From contig NZ_LAVA02000106.1 of assembly GCF_000974985.2 (NCBI RefSeq), positions 1 through 64,000 on the forward strand: a DNA stretch of 64,000 nt, written 5' to 3'. The stretch is from Streptomyces mangrovisoli. Its GTDB lineage: Bacteria; Actinomycetota; Actinomycetes; Streptomycetales; Streptomycetaceae. Position numbers and translations under genes: made by a program. The notes beneath the pieces were generated by a model. The model was given only the letters and a program-made list of their open reading frames with translations. It did no database searches and was not told the DNA's origin. The number at the start of each line of letters is the position of its first letter. Positions within the stretch are counted from its first letter, which is position 1. Of the stretch, positions 33,676 to 41,983 are shown piece after piece.

Positions 33676-34497
33676 ATGGCCTCTGCAAGGGAACCACTTC
33701 TGGCGGCACACGGCGTGGTCAAGCGTTTCGGCCACGTACAGGCGCTCCAAGGCGCCGATTTCACGGCCTGTCCCGGTGAGGTCGTCGCGCTGATCGGCGA
33801 CAACGGTGCCGGAAAGTCGACTCTGGTGAACGTCCTGTCCGGTGTGCTCGCCCCCGACGGCGGCGAGGTGCGTCTGGAGGGGGTGCCGGTGCGCTTCAGC
33901 GGGCCGATGGACGCGCAGCGGCACGGCGTGGAGACCGTCTACCAGGACCTGTCGCTCGCGCCGGACCTCGACGCGGCGGCCAATCTCTATCTCGGCCGGG
34001 AGATGCTGCGCGGCGGCGTGTGGGGCCGGCTGGGCGTGCTGGACCGGCCGGCGATGCGGCGGGAGGCGGTCCGGGCCTTCGCGGAGCTCGGCGTCGAGCT
34101 GAAGGACGTGACGGCTCCCGTGACAACGTTGTCGGGCGGTCAGCGCCAGTCCGTCGCGGTGGCCCGCGCGGTGGCGTTCGCCAACAAGGTCATCTTCATG
34201 GACGAGCCGACCGCGGCCCTGGGCGTCGTCCAGCGCTCCCGGGTCCTGGAGACCGTCCGCCGGGTCGCCGACCGCGGCATCTGCGTGGTGCTGATCAGCC
34301 ACAACATGCCCGAGGTGCTCTCGGTCGCGGACCGGGTGGAGGTGCTGCGCCTCGGCCGCCGGGTCGCCTCGTTCACCGCGGCCGACACCACGATCGAGGA
34401 GCTCGTCGGCGCGATGACCGGATCGCTGGACGGCCCCCCGCAGCACGACACGGCCCGGACCGGCCCGGCCGTCACGGAAGCGGAGGAGGGGCGATGA
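33676..34497 (+). CDS. Sugar ABC transporter ATP-binding protein (single-domain)
   Basis: A protein of 273 residues with one complete nucleotide-binding domain: Walker A IGDNGAGKST, signature LSGGQRQSVAVARA and Walker B VIFMDEPTAALG. The CUT2 family ATPase (RbsA/XylG) normally has two such domains in ~500 residues; this half-size form resembles the fructose-type FrcA. It energises sugar import. The ATG at 33676 follows AGAAGG. Its TGA overlaps the permease ATG (ATGA). Confidence 0.93.
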   Translation: MASAREPLLAAHGVVKRFGHVQALQGADFTACPGEVVALIGDNGAGKSTLVNVLSGVLAPDGGEVRLEGVPVRFSGPMDAQRHGVETVYQDLSLAPDLDAAANLYLGREMLRGGVWGRLGVLDRPAMRREAVRAFAELGVELKDVTAPVTTLSGGQRQSVAVARAVAFANKVIFMDEPTAALGVVQRSRVLETVRRVADRGICVVLISHNMPEVLSVADRVEVLRLGRRVASFTAADTTIEELVGAMTGSLDGPPQHDTARTGPAVTEAEEGR

Positions 34498-35558
34498 GCG
34501 CCGACAGCCAGGAGCTGCGCGAGAGTTCGAAGCTGCCCGAAGCGCCCTTGGCGGGTGCGGACGGACGGCAGCGGGCGGCCGAGGTGCTGCGCCGGGCGGC
34601 GGGCGTCAGCGAGGTGTGGACGTTCGTGATCCTGGTGGCGCTGGTCGCGTTCTTCACGATCGCGGCGCCCGGCAAGTTCTTCACGACGTACGACCTCACG
34701 CAGATCGCCGTCAACGCGGCCATCTATCTGGTGCTCGGCGTCGGCATGACGTTCGTGATCATCACCGCGGGCATCGACCTGTCGATCGGCTCGGTGCTGG
34801 TGCTGTCCGCGGTGGCGGCGGGCGAGTACAACATCCACCACGGCGGCCCGGAGGCCGGCTGGGGCACGGTCGCGGTGTGCGTGCTGATCGCCCTGGCGGT
34901 GGGCACCGGCTGGGGCGCCCTCCAGGGCGCGGTGGTGGCGACCGGCAAGGTGCCGCCGCTGATCGTCACGCTCGGCGGGCTGGGCGCGGCGCTCGGCATC
35001 GCCGAACTCGCCACCGGCGGGCAGGACCCGGCGGGCGCCGCCGCCGCCCATCTGCAGAACAGCCTCGGCTTCGGCAAGCTGCTCGGCATCCCCTGGCTGG
35101 TGATCCTGGCCGCCGTGGTCACCGCGGCGTTCGGCGCGGTGCTCGGCGGCACGCGGTTCGGCAGCCACACCCTCGCCATCGGCTCCAACCCCACCGCCGT
35201 GCGCCGCGCGGGCATCCCGGTGGGACGGCATCTGATCAAGGTGTACGGGCTGATGGGCCTGCTCGCCGGGCTCGGCGCGGTGATGTGGCTCTCCTCGTAC
35301 GGCACGACCTCGATCGCCGGTCACTCGACCGACAACCTGAAGGTGATCACGGCGGTGGTGCTCGGCGGCACCAGTCTGTTCGGCGGGCGCGGATCGGTGC
35401 TGGGCACGGTGATCGGCGTGTTCATCCCCGCGGTCCTCACCACCGGACTCATCGTCATCGGCGTCCAGCAGTACTGGCAGGACGTCGCGGTGGGCGTCGT
35501 GCTGGTCGCGGCCGTCTACATCGACCAGATGCGCAGGAAGACCCGGGAGCGCGCATGA
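34494..35558 (+). CDS. Sugar ABC transporter permease (RbsC/FrcB type)
   Basis: A protein of 354 residues with eight to ten hydrophobic helices of the CUT2 permease family. The signature region LGVGMTFVIITAGIDLSIGS and the later ITAVVLGGTSLFGGRGSVLGT are conserved. It forms the membrane channel. The ATG at 34494 overlaps the ATPase stop by four bases, with GGAGGAGGGG upstream, so the genes are translationally coupled. Confidence 0.93.
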   Translation: MSADSQELRESSKLPEAPLAGADGRQRAAEVLRRAAGVSEVWTFVILVALVAFFTIAAPGKFFTTYDLTQIAVNAAIYLVLGVGMTFVIITAGIDLSIGSVLVLSAVAAGEYNIHHGGPEAGWGTVAVCVLIALAVGTGWGALQGAVVATGKVPPLIVTLGGLGAALGIAELATGGQDPAGAAAAHLQNSLGFGKLLGIPWLVILAAVVTAAFGAVLGGTRFGSHTLAIGSNPTAVRRAGIPVGRHLIKVYGLMGLLAGLGAVMWLSSYGTTSIAGHSTDNLKVITAVVLGGTSLFGGRGSVLGTVIGVFIPAVLTTGLIVIGVQQYWQDVAVGVVLVAAVYIDQMRRKTRERA

Positions 35559-35575
35559 CCAAGGAGGTCACCCTT

Positions 35576-36574
35576 ATGTGGAGCATGAGCAGCAAGCGCA
35601 GGCTGCTGGTCGCCGTGGGCGCCGTACTGGCCCTGACCGGAGCGGCCGCGTGCAGTTCGTCCAGCGGCGGCGGTTCGGGTTCGTCGGGCGGCGCGGCGCA
35701 CAAGAAGGTCCGGCTGATCACCGGTGTGAAGAGCGACCCGTTCTACATCACGATGACGTGCGCCGCGCAGACCGAGGCCAAGGCCAAGGGAATGGACTTC
35801 CAGGCGGACGGCTCGGCGCAGTGGGACGTGTCGGTGCAGCGCCCGCTGCTGGACTCGGTCGCGGCGTCGCGGCCCGACGGGCTGCTGATCTCGCCGGTCG
35901 ACACCAGCGCGCTCACCCCCTCGCTCAGGCAGATCCAGTCCGCCGGGACCAAGGTGGCGCTGGTGGACACCACGGTCAGCGACTCCTCCGTCGGCATCAC
36001 GCGGATCTCGTCCGACAACGAGAAGGGCGGCCGGGTGGCCGCGGACGCGCTGGCCAAGCTGATGGGCGAGAAGGGCTCGGCCATCGTCATCAGCGTCAAG
36101 CCCGGTGTGTCCACGACGGACGCGCGGATCAAGGGCTTCACCGAGGAGATGGCCAAGTACCCGAAGATCACGATGTTGAAGACGCTCTACGACAACGACC
36201 TGCCGGCCACGGCGGCCTCGCAGATCCAGTCGACGCTGGCGGCCCACCCGGACCTCGGCGGTGTCTTCGCGGGCAACACCAACACGGGCCAGGGCATCGC
36301 GACGGGTCTGAAGCAGGCGGGCAAGGAGGGCAAGGTGAAGGTCGCCGCGTTCGACGCCGAGCCGGACGAGATCGCCTCACTGAAGGCGGGCACGCTCCAG
36401 GTGCTCGTCGCACAGGACCCGGGGGCGATCGGCCGGGAGGCGGTGGACCAGCTCGCGGCCGCGTTCGAGGGCAAGTCCGTGCAGAAGTCGATCGGCACGA
36501 ACATGGTCGCCATCACCAAGGCGAACATGAACGACCCGTCCGTCAGCAAGTACTTCTACAAGTCGGGCTGCTGA
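35576..36574 (+). CDS. Sugar ABC transporter substrate-binding lipoprotein
   Basis: A protein of 332 residues. A lipoprotein signal ends at Cys26 (LTGAAAC). The rest is a periplasmic-binding-protein type 1 fold (RLITGVKSDPFYITMTCAAQTEAKAKG, VFAGNTNTGQGIATGLKQAG, TNMVAITKANM). It captures the sugar outside the membrane. The ATG at 35576 is fixed by AAGGAGG 8 bases upstream, 17 bases after the permease stop. The sugar is unknown. A strong terminator follows. Confidence 0.92.
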   Translation: MWSMSSKRRLLVAVGAVLALTGAAACSSSSGGGSGSSGGAAHKKVRLITGVKSDPFYITMTCAAQTEAKAKGMDFQADGSAQWDVSVQRPLLDSVAASRPDGLLISPVDTSALTPSLRQIQSAGTKVALVDTTVSDSSVGITRISSDNEKGGRVAADALAKLMGEKGSAIVISVKPGVSTTDARIKGFTEEMAKYPKITMLKTLYDNDLPATAASQIQSTLAAHPDLGGVFAGNTNTGQGIATGLKQAGKEGKVKVAAFDAEPDEIASLKAGTLQVLVAQDPGAIGREAVDQLAAAFEGKSVQKSIGTNMVAITKANMNDPSVSKYFYKSGC

Positions 36575-36595
36575 CCCGGGGGTTGTGTCCCTGAC

Positions 36596-36640
36596 GCCGT
36601 CCGGCCCCGCTTCTCTTCGCGAGGGGCGGGGCCGGACGGC
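36596..36640 (+). terminator. 15-bp-stem terminator after the sugar ABC operon
   Basis: GCCGTCCGGCCCCGC (36596-36610) is perfectly complementary to 36626-36640 with a 15-base loop. It ends the LacI-linked operon and lies just before the convergent end of the next gene. Confidence 0.9.
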
Positions 36641-36666
36641 GGTCGTGCGGGTACGTCCTCGGGTGC

Positions 36667-38166
36667 TCAACCCGTGGTGCAGGAACGTCCGTTGAGGGTG
36701 AAGGCGGTGGGTGTGGAGTTGCCGCCCTGCCAGGTGCCGAGGAAGCCGAAGGCCAGCGTGCCGCCCGCGGCGACCGACTTGTTGTAGTCGGCGGCGGTGG
36801 CGGTGACACGGGCGCCGCTCTGGGCGACGGTCGCGTCCCACATCTGGCCGACCTGCTGGCCGTCGCGGAAGGACCAGCCCACGCGCCAGTCGCTGAGGGC
36901 GCGCGTGGTGGTGACCTTCATGGTGACCTGGAAGCCGGTGCTCCACTGGCTGTCGAGGTGGTAGTCGACGGTACAGGTCGCCGGTTCGCTCTGCTCGGGG
37001 GTGGGACCGGTGTCGCCGCTCGCGGTGGCGGACGAGGTGCCCTGCGGCTCGGGGTCGGGGTTCTTGTGGGCGCCGGCGGTCGCCGTCGTGGTCGGCGAGG
37101 GGGTGGCCCGGCCGCCGTCGGGAACCCGGGAGGCCGACTCCGCGGTCACCGGCGCGGCGGAGGTCGCGGAGGCGCCGGGGTCGGCGATGGGCCGGTGGTC
37201 GATGTCGCTGACGGCGGCGTCCTTCGCGGAGTCGCCGTACGGCATCATCGACACCGCCAGCGCCAGTCCGGACAGCACGACGGCCGCGACGAGCAGGGAG
37301 TTGCGCACGACGCGGGTCCGCGCGGCGCCGTCCTTCGGCTCCCCCGGCAGGGCGCCCCGCCCGCCGGGACGGGCGCCGCGGCGCACCTCGGCGGCGCGGC
37401 GGCGGCGCTCCAGATAGGCGTGTCCGCCCCAGCCGATGACGCCGGACGCGAGGGCACCGGGCAGCGCGCCGCCGTGCAGCCGCAGGCAGGCGGCGGCCTC
37501 GGCGCACTGCACGCAGGTGGCGAGGTGCCGGGAGAGGTCCACCGGGGCGTCGGCGGCGGAGGAGCGGGTGACGGCGTCCAGCAGGCGCGCGTAGCTGCGG
37601 CACTGGGCGTCCATCGGGGTGTCGAGATGGTTGCGGTGGCAGCGGTCCCGGAACAGGCCGCGCACCTGGTCGAGTTCCTGTACGGCGCTCTGCGGGTCGA
37701 GCCCGAGGCGCGGGGCCACCTCGGACAGCGGCAGCGCCTCCACCTCGGCGAGCCACAGCAGCGCCGCGTCCGCCTCCTGGAGGTCGCGCAGGCCGCGCAG
37801 CGCGATGGGGCGCTGCAGCGGCGGGCCCGTATAGCGCTCCGCCTTCTCGGAGTTGAGCCACAGCCTGAGGTCGGGGTCGAGGCGGTGGCCCCGGCCGTCC
37901 CGCTCCCAGGCGGCGGCGGTGCTGCGGACCGCGGTCAGCAGCAGCGGGATCATCGGCAGCCGCGGGGCGCGGCGTCCGGGGCCGCCCGAGGGTGCGGAAC
38001 CGGCCGCACGGGCCTCGCGCATCCCGAGCGTGAACGCCTCCGTGGCCAGCTGGTTGGCGGCCGCGGTGCCGGCCGTGGCGAGGTCGGCATAGGAGAGGAC
38101 CGCGTCCCAGTACTCGGTGAACAGCTCTGCCTCGGTGGCGTCCTGGGGGGTCGGCAGGTCAGCCAT
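36667..38166 (-). CDS. Sigma-like / zinc anti-sigma / transmembrane / CBM2 fusion protein
   Basis: A protein of 499 residues with an unusual order of parts. Residues ~10-185 are helical and end in a sigma-region-4-like segment (EALPLSEVAPRLGLDPQSAVQELDQV). A zinc anti-sigma motif follows (Cys189...His214-x3-Cys218-x2-Cys221). A single membrane helix lies at about 290-308, then an 85-residue Ser/Thr/Pro linker. A C-terminal carbohydrate-binding module family 2 domain (about 397-499) has an N/C-terminal Cys pair and exposed Trp residues. This implies a membrane sensor whose outer part binds cellulose or chitin. The ATG at 38166 follows AGGAGA. No separate sigma gene is adjacent. Confidence 0.82.
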   Translation of the reverse strand: MADLPTPQDATEAELFTEYWDAVLSYADLATAGTAAANQLATEAFTLGMREARAAGSAPSGGPGRRAPRLPMIPLLLTAVRSTAAAWERDGRGHRLDPDLRLWLNSEKAERYTGPPLQRPIALRGLRDLQEADAALLWLAEVEALPLSEVAPRLGLDPQSAVQELDQVRGLFRDRCHRNHLDTPMDAQCRSYARLLDAVTRSSAADAPVDLSRHLATCVQCAEAAACLRLHGGALPGALASGVIGWGGHAYLERRRRAAEVRRGARPGGRGALPGEPKDGAARTRVVRNSLLVAAVVLSGLALAVSMMPYGDSAKDAAVSDIDHRPIADPGASATSAAPVTAESASRVPDGGRATPSPTTTATAGAHKNPDPEPQGTSSATASGDTGPTPEQSEPATCTVDYHLDSQWSTGFQVTMKVTTTRALSDWRVGWSFRDGQQVGQMWDATVAQSGARVTATAADYNKSVAAGGTLAFGFLGTWQGGNSTPTAFTLNGRSCTTG

Positions 38167-38435
38167 GGGTCTCCTGCATCCACAAGCGAGGTCAACTCAC
38201 CATATCGGCAATGGAGTTGGGGGGAACCTCGACGCGGGGCCAGAGCCTTTCACGCCGCGGACACAACTGACAAGCCGCTCTTTCATATAGATGCGGGCGG
38301 CCACGCCCCCTGCCCCTTGTACGGATCGCGACGGCGCGGCGACTCAACGTCCCCGAAAATCCGTCGCGTTCACACTTTCACAGCCGGGCGCGAGGACGCA
38401 CCTCCCCAGGTACGCCCTCGTCTTTGCCCGTCCGT

Positions 38436-39761
38436 TCACACCTCGGCGGGCGCCTCGTCCACCGCCGGAAGGCTGTCCATGAAGGAGCTGACGGAGAAGA
38501 CCGCGCGGCCGGGTCCGGGCTCGCCGTAGCCGGGCGGGGAGGACAGGCCGAAGTCGTCCATCGTCGCGCGGTAGGCCTCCAGGAGCCGGATGTGGTACTC
38601 CAGCGGCGCGCCCTGCGGGTTGGCCTTGCCGAGCGGGGTCGTCGGCTCGGGGCACCAGGTGGTGAAGCGGGGCGTGATGCCGTGCGACATGAAGAAGCGC
38701 AGGCCCTCGGTGGTGGAGGCGATGGCCTCGTCGACGGTGGTGAAGCCGAACGGCTCCGCCATCTCCACGCCCGCCACGAAGTTGGGGATCACGTTGCGCG
38801 CGCCGAAGATCTCCGCCGAGTCGAGGATGCGCTTGTGCCATTCGTCGCGGCCGACGTAGCGCTCCTTGCCGGGGCAGTACAGCTCGAACAGACGGCGGTC
38901 CCACACCTCGTAGTTGGGGTGGTAGATCTGCACGCCGTAGTCCTTGAACCGCTGCACGTCGTCCCGGGGCAGCGCCTGCGCGACGACCTTGCCGATCCAG
39001 CGGCCGGGGAAGCGCTCCTCGATGGCCTTGGCGTAGTGGCCGTAGAAGTCGGCCTCGTCGCGGCCGGCGACGGTCTTGGTGATGGCGCCGCCGGTGAGGG
39101 TGTAGGCGGTGGACGCCTTGGCGGTGTCGTAGCGGTCGATGATCTCGAGCGCCTCCAGCACCTCCTCGACGTCCTTCACCCCGGTGTAGGGGCGTCCGGC
39201 GGCCTTGTGCTGGCGCCAGTTGTGGTTGATGTCGCAGTACTGGCACTCCTCCTTGGCGCCGAAGTACTGGCAGACGCGGAAGACCGTGAGGTAGATCAGG
39301 TAGCCCCACTGGATGGTCGGGGCCACCTCCATCACGGACTTGCCGTTGGAGAGGGTGTGCCGGTAGTACTCCGGCATCGGCGGAACGCCGACGTCGGCGA
39401 TCCGCTTTCCGTCGAGGTAGAGCCCGAGGACTCCCTCGTCGTCGGCGGCGACCCGGTAGGGCGAGGTGGGGTTCACCCGCACGGAGACGACCGTGCGCCG
39501 CAGGTCGTAGGGCCCGCCGGTGAGGATGATCTCCTCCGGGGGCCGGCGCAGGGCGGCCTCGCCGAGCTCCGGCAGGGTGCCGTGGTCGAACGAGAAGATG
39601 AAGTACGACTTCGGCTTGACCTCGCCGCTCTCGTTGTCGCTGAGGGCGGACGCGTCGAAGGCGACGCCTCCTCGCAGCAGGTCCTCCTTGAAGACGGCTT
39701 CCCGCGGCACGTGCGGGAACCGTTCCATCAGATCCTCGACCAGCGCGGTGCGGCTGCCCAT
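38436..39761 (-). CDS. Radical SAM protein with CX8CX2C cluster motif
   Basis: A protein of 441 residues. The [4Fe-4S]-SAM motif appears as Cys164-x8-Cys173-x2-Cys176 (CQYFGAKEECQYC), instead of the usual CX3CX2C. It is followed by TIM-barrel-like segments (VLEALEIIDRY, AYTLTGGAITKT, GVQIYHPNYEVWDRRLFELYCPG). The first ~150 residues form a separate domain with no motif I know. The substrate is unknown. The ATG at 39761 is fixed by GGAGGAG 8 bases upstream. The only near neighbour in the same direction is the frameshifted PPOX gene. Confidence 0.85.
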   Translation of the reverse strand: MGSRTALVEDLMERFPHVPREAVFKEDLLRGGVAFDASALSDNESGEVKPKSYFIFSFDHGTLPELGEAALRRPPEEIILTGGPYDLRRTVVSVRVNPTSPYRVAADDEGVLGLYLDGKRIADVGVPPMPEYYRHTLSNGKSVMEVAPTIQWGYLIYLTVFRVCQYFGAKEECQYCDINHNWRQHKAAGRPYTGVKDVEEVLEALEIIDRYDTAKASTAYTLTGGAITKTVAGRDEADFYGHYAKAIEERFPGRWIGKVVAQALPRDDVQRFKDYGVQIYHPNYEVWDRRLFELYCPGKERYVGRDEWHKRILDSAEIFGARNVIPNFVAGVEMAEPFGFTTVDEAIASTTEGLRFFMSHGITPRFTTWCPEPTTPLGKANPQGAPLEYHIRLLEAYRATMDDFGLSSPPGYGEPGPGRAVFSVSSFMDSLPAVDEAPAEV

Positions 39762-39819
39762 CCCGTCATCTCCTCCTGGCTAGGCGTACGACTCCTCACG
39801 GTATGCCCCCACGCGGGCG

Positions 39820-40483
39820 TCAGTGCTGCCGGGTCCCCTCCCGGCGGGCGATGTGTTCTGGTACGGGGGCTTCCGCCGGGAGTGCCGGGTCGGCCACCGG
39901 GGCGCCCCAGACCGAGGTCAGCGGCAGCGTCCCGGCCCACAGACCCAGCGCGGCGTCGGGTCCGTCGCCGTCGTCGGGCGGGCCGGTGCGGATCTTGACG
40001 GACGCCTCCTCCAGGGAGAGCGCGAGCAGGGTGGTGGCGGCGAGTTCCCGGCGGCTGGGGCGCCGGGCGTACCCCCCACTGGCCGGGCGCGGCCTGCTCG
40101 CTGAGCAGGCGCAGCCCTTCGAGCTTCTCGTCGGGGTCGGTGACCGGTCGGGCGTCCGCGTGGATCATCGCGCTGCGGTAGTTCACCCCGTGCTCGAAGA
40201 CGGACCGGGCGAGCACGAGCCCGTCGACATGGGTGACGGTCACGCAGACGGGCACGCCGCCCGCGAGGCTGCGGCTGGCGACCGACCCGTGGACGTACAG
40301 CCACCGCTCGTCGCGGCCGTAGACGGTGGGGACGACGAGCGGACGCCCCTCGACCACCACCCCCAGGTGGCAGACGAACCCGGCGTCCAGCACGGCGTCG
40401 AGGTCGGCCCGCTCAAGACTGCCCTGCTCGCGCAGACGCCGATGCCGGGTGAGCTCGGTGACGGGAAGCCGCTCGGATGCCAT
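39820..40483 (-). pseudogene. Pyridoxamine 5'-phosphate oxidase family gene, frameshifted
   Basis: The N-terminal part (from ATG 40483; LERADLDAVLDAGFVCHLGVV...MIHADARPVTDPDEKLEGLRLLSEQAAPGQW) is a PPOX/nitroreductase-type flavin protein. After AAPGQW the frame goes into Arg/Pro-rich nonsense. Dropping one base from the C6 run at 40072-40077 restores YARRPSRRELAATTLLALSL... and VKIRTGPPDDGDGPDAALG..., ending at a TGA at 39820. The repaired protein has 220 residues, the normal size. Either a true +1 frameshift or a sequencing error in the homopolymer. Unrepaired, the frame runs to 39728, overlapping the radical SAM gene start. Confidence 0.85.
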
Positions 40484-40595
40484 GACCGTCAATCTACCGA
40501 TATCGATCGTCCACGGCCACAGAGATGGCGATCAAGCCCTTGAAGCTCTGCACCTACGACGAAATCCGCAGCAAACAGAGAACCATGCGCCCCGA

Positions 40596-40838
40596 CAGGG
40601 GCGCGGGGAACGGCGCGAAACGCCCCACCCACCCGCAGACAAGCACGTTCCCTTTCAGGGGCGCGGGGAACTGCGCGAACAGCCCCCACGCACCCGCAGC
40701 CAAGCACGTGCCCCTTCAGGGGCGCGGGGAACTGCGCGAACAGCCCCCACGCACCCGCAGGGAAGAACGCACGCCATCAGGGGCGCGGGGAACTGCGCAA
40801 AAGGCCCCACCGGCCCGCGGGGACGAGCACGCCCGGGC
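40596..40838. repeat. Dispersed GC-rich repeat, cluster D (tandem array)
   Basis: Four direct copies of the GGGCGCGGGGAACTGCGCGA element begin at 40596, 40656, 40717 and 40778, a regular 60-61-base period. Each is followed by CCCCAC(G/C)CACCCGCAG-type flank and an AAGCACG spacer. They fill the 371-base gap between the PPOX gene start and the 2-hydroxyacid dehydrogenase stop, in which I see no gene. Confidence 0.88.
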
Positions 40839-40854
40839 CGCCGGGCCCCGCCGC

Positions 40855-41862
40855 CTAGGCGACCCGTTCCAGCGACGCCGGATCAACCCCGTGCAGCAGC
40901 TCCCCACCGGCGGCCAGCCGTTCCGCCTCCGCCGCCACCGCCTCCCCCAGCCGCGCGACCTCGTTGCCCTGGGACCCCGCGAGATGCGGGGTGACGAAGG
41001 CGTTCGGCATGTCGAGCAGCGGCGAGTCCGCGGGCAGCGGCTCGGGGTCGGTGACGTCGAGCACCGCGCTCAGCCGGCCGGTGCGCAACTCCTCCACCAG
41101 CGCGTCGTGGTCGACGAGCGAACCCCGCGCCGTGTTGATCAGCACCGCGCCGTCCGGCATCAGCGCGAGTTCGCGGCGGCCGAGGAGGTGCCGGGTCTCC
41201 GGGGTGGCGGGCGCGTGCACGGTGACCACGTCGGACTCCCGCAGCAGATCGTCCAGCGGCCGCAGCCGTACGCCGAGCGCGGCGGCGCGGGCCTCGTCGA
41301 CGTACGGGTCCGCCAGGCTCACCCGCAGCTCGTGCGGGCGCAGCAGGTCGATCACCCGGCGGCCGATGCGCGAGGCGCCGATCACGCCGACGCGCCGGCC
41401 GTGGTTGCCGATGCCGGGGACGACGGTGCCGTAGGGGAAGGACCGGCGCACCCGCAGCAGGTCGCGGAAGGCGAACAGGTCCTTGCCGGTGAGCAGGATC
41501 ATCGCGAGCGTGTACTCGGCGACGGGCACGGCGTTGGCCTCGGCGGCCGAGGAGACGGCGATGCCGCGCCGCCACACCTCCGGCGTGGTGAACCCCTTCA
41601 CCGATCCGGCGGCGTGCAGCACCGCCCGCAGCCGGGGCGCCGCGTCGAGCACCGCGTCGTCCAGCGGCGGGCAGCCCCAGCCGGTGATCAGGATCTCGGT
41701 GCGGGCGAGCGCCTCCGCGAGATGCGGGGCGCGGAAGTCGTGCGCGACCAGCGCGGGATCGATGTCCACCGCCCGGCGCAGTCGCGCGAGCACGTCCGGC
41801 GGGAAGATCTGGGGGATGTTCTCGGCGGCCAGCGCGAACAACGCCTGCGGACGCTCGGTCAA
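40855..41862 (-). CDS. D-isomer-specific 2-hydroxyacid dehydrogenase
   Basis: About 335 residues. The substrate domain and NAD-binding Rossmann domain (VGVIGASRIGRRVIDLLRPHE) are followed by the catalytic Arg region (LINTARGSLVDHDAL), the Glu (TDPEPLPADSPL) and the His (VTPHLAGSQG). It reduces a 2-keto acid with NAD(P)H. The usual GxGxxG is GxSxxG here. GGAGG directly abuts the ATG at 41871, which leaves no spacer, whereas TTG at 41862 lies 9 bases from it; I therefore prefer 41862, with 41871 as alternative. It is divergent from aldO. Confidence 0.9.
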   Translation of the reverse strand: MTERPQALFALAAENIPQIFPPDVLARLRRAVDIDPALVAHDFRAPHLAEALARTEILITGWGCPPLDDAVLDAAPRLRAVLHAAGSVKGFTTPEVWRRGIAVSSAAEANAVPVAEYTLAMILLTGKDLFAFRDLLRVRRSFPYGTVVPGIGNHGRRVGVIGASRIGRRVIDLLRPHELRVSLADPYVDEARAAALGVRLRPLDDLLRESDVVTVHAPATPETRHLLGRRELALMPDGAVLINTARGSLVDHDALVEELRTGRLSAVLDVTDPEPLPADSPLLDMPNAFVTPHLAGSQGNEVARLGEAVAAEAERLAAGGELLHGVDPASLERVA

Positions 41863-41917
41863 GGACGTCATCCTCCGGTTCGGTGGCGCACGGGCAGCGA
41901 CCGTTCGCTACGGACGT

Positions 41918-41932
41918 TGCCTACGGTAGGCA
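41918..41932. promoter_or_regulatory. Palindromic operator candidate before aldO
   Basis: TGCCTACGGTAGGCA is a perfect inverted repeat (6-base arms, 3-base centre). It lies in the 112-base region between the divergent dehydrogenase and aldO genes and 52 bases before the aldO start. The regulator is unknown. Confidence 0.5.
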
Positions 41933-41983
41933 GCGGTGAACGAGGGGGTCAATGGACCCGCGCGCTGCGAGAGGACGACACGC

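Noticed and set aside
38344..38439. 31-codon ORF coupled (GTGA overlap) to the end of the radical SAM gene, with two cysteines, as a possible peptide precursor
   Set aside because: Third-position GC is only about 71%, it uses rare AGG and TTT codons, the GAGG site is too close to the GTG, and no leader/core pattern is visible.
39728..39819. Extended C-terminus of the PPOX protein overlapping the radical SAM start
   Set aside because: It exists only because of the frameshift at 40072-40077; the restored frame stops at 39820.
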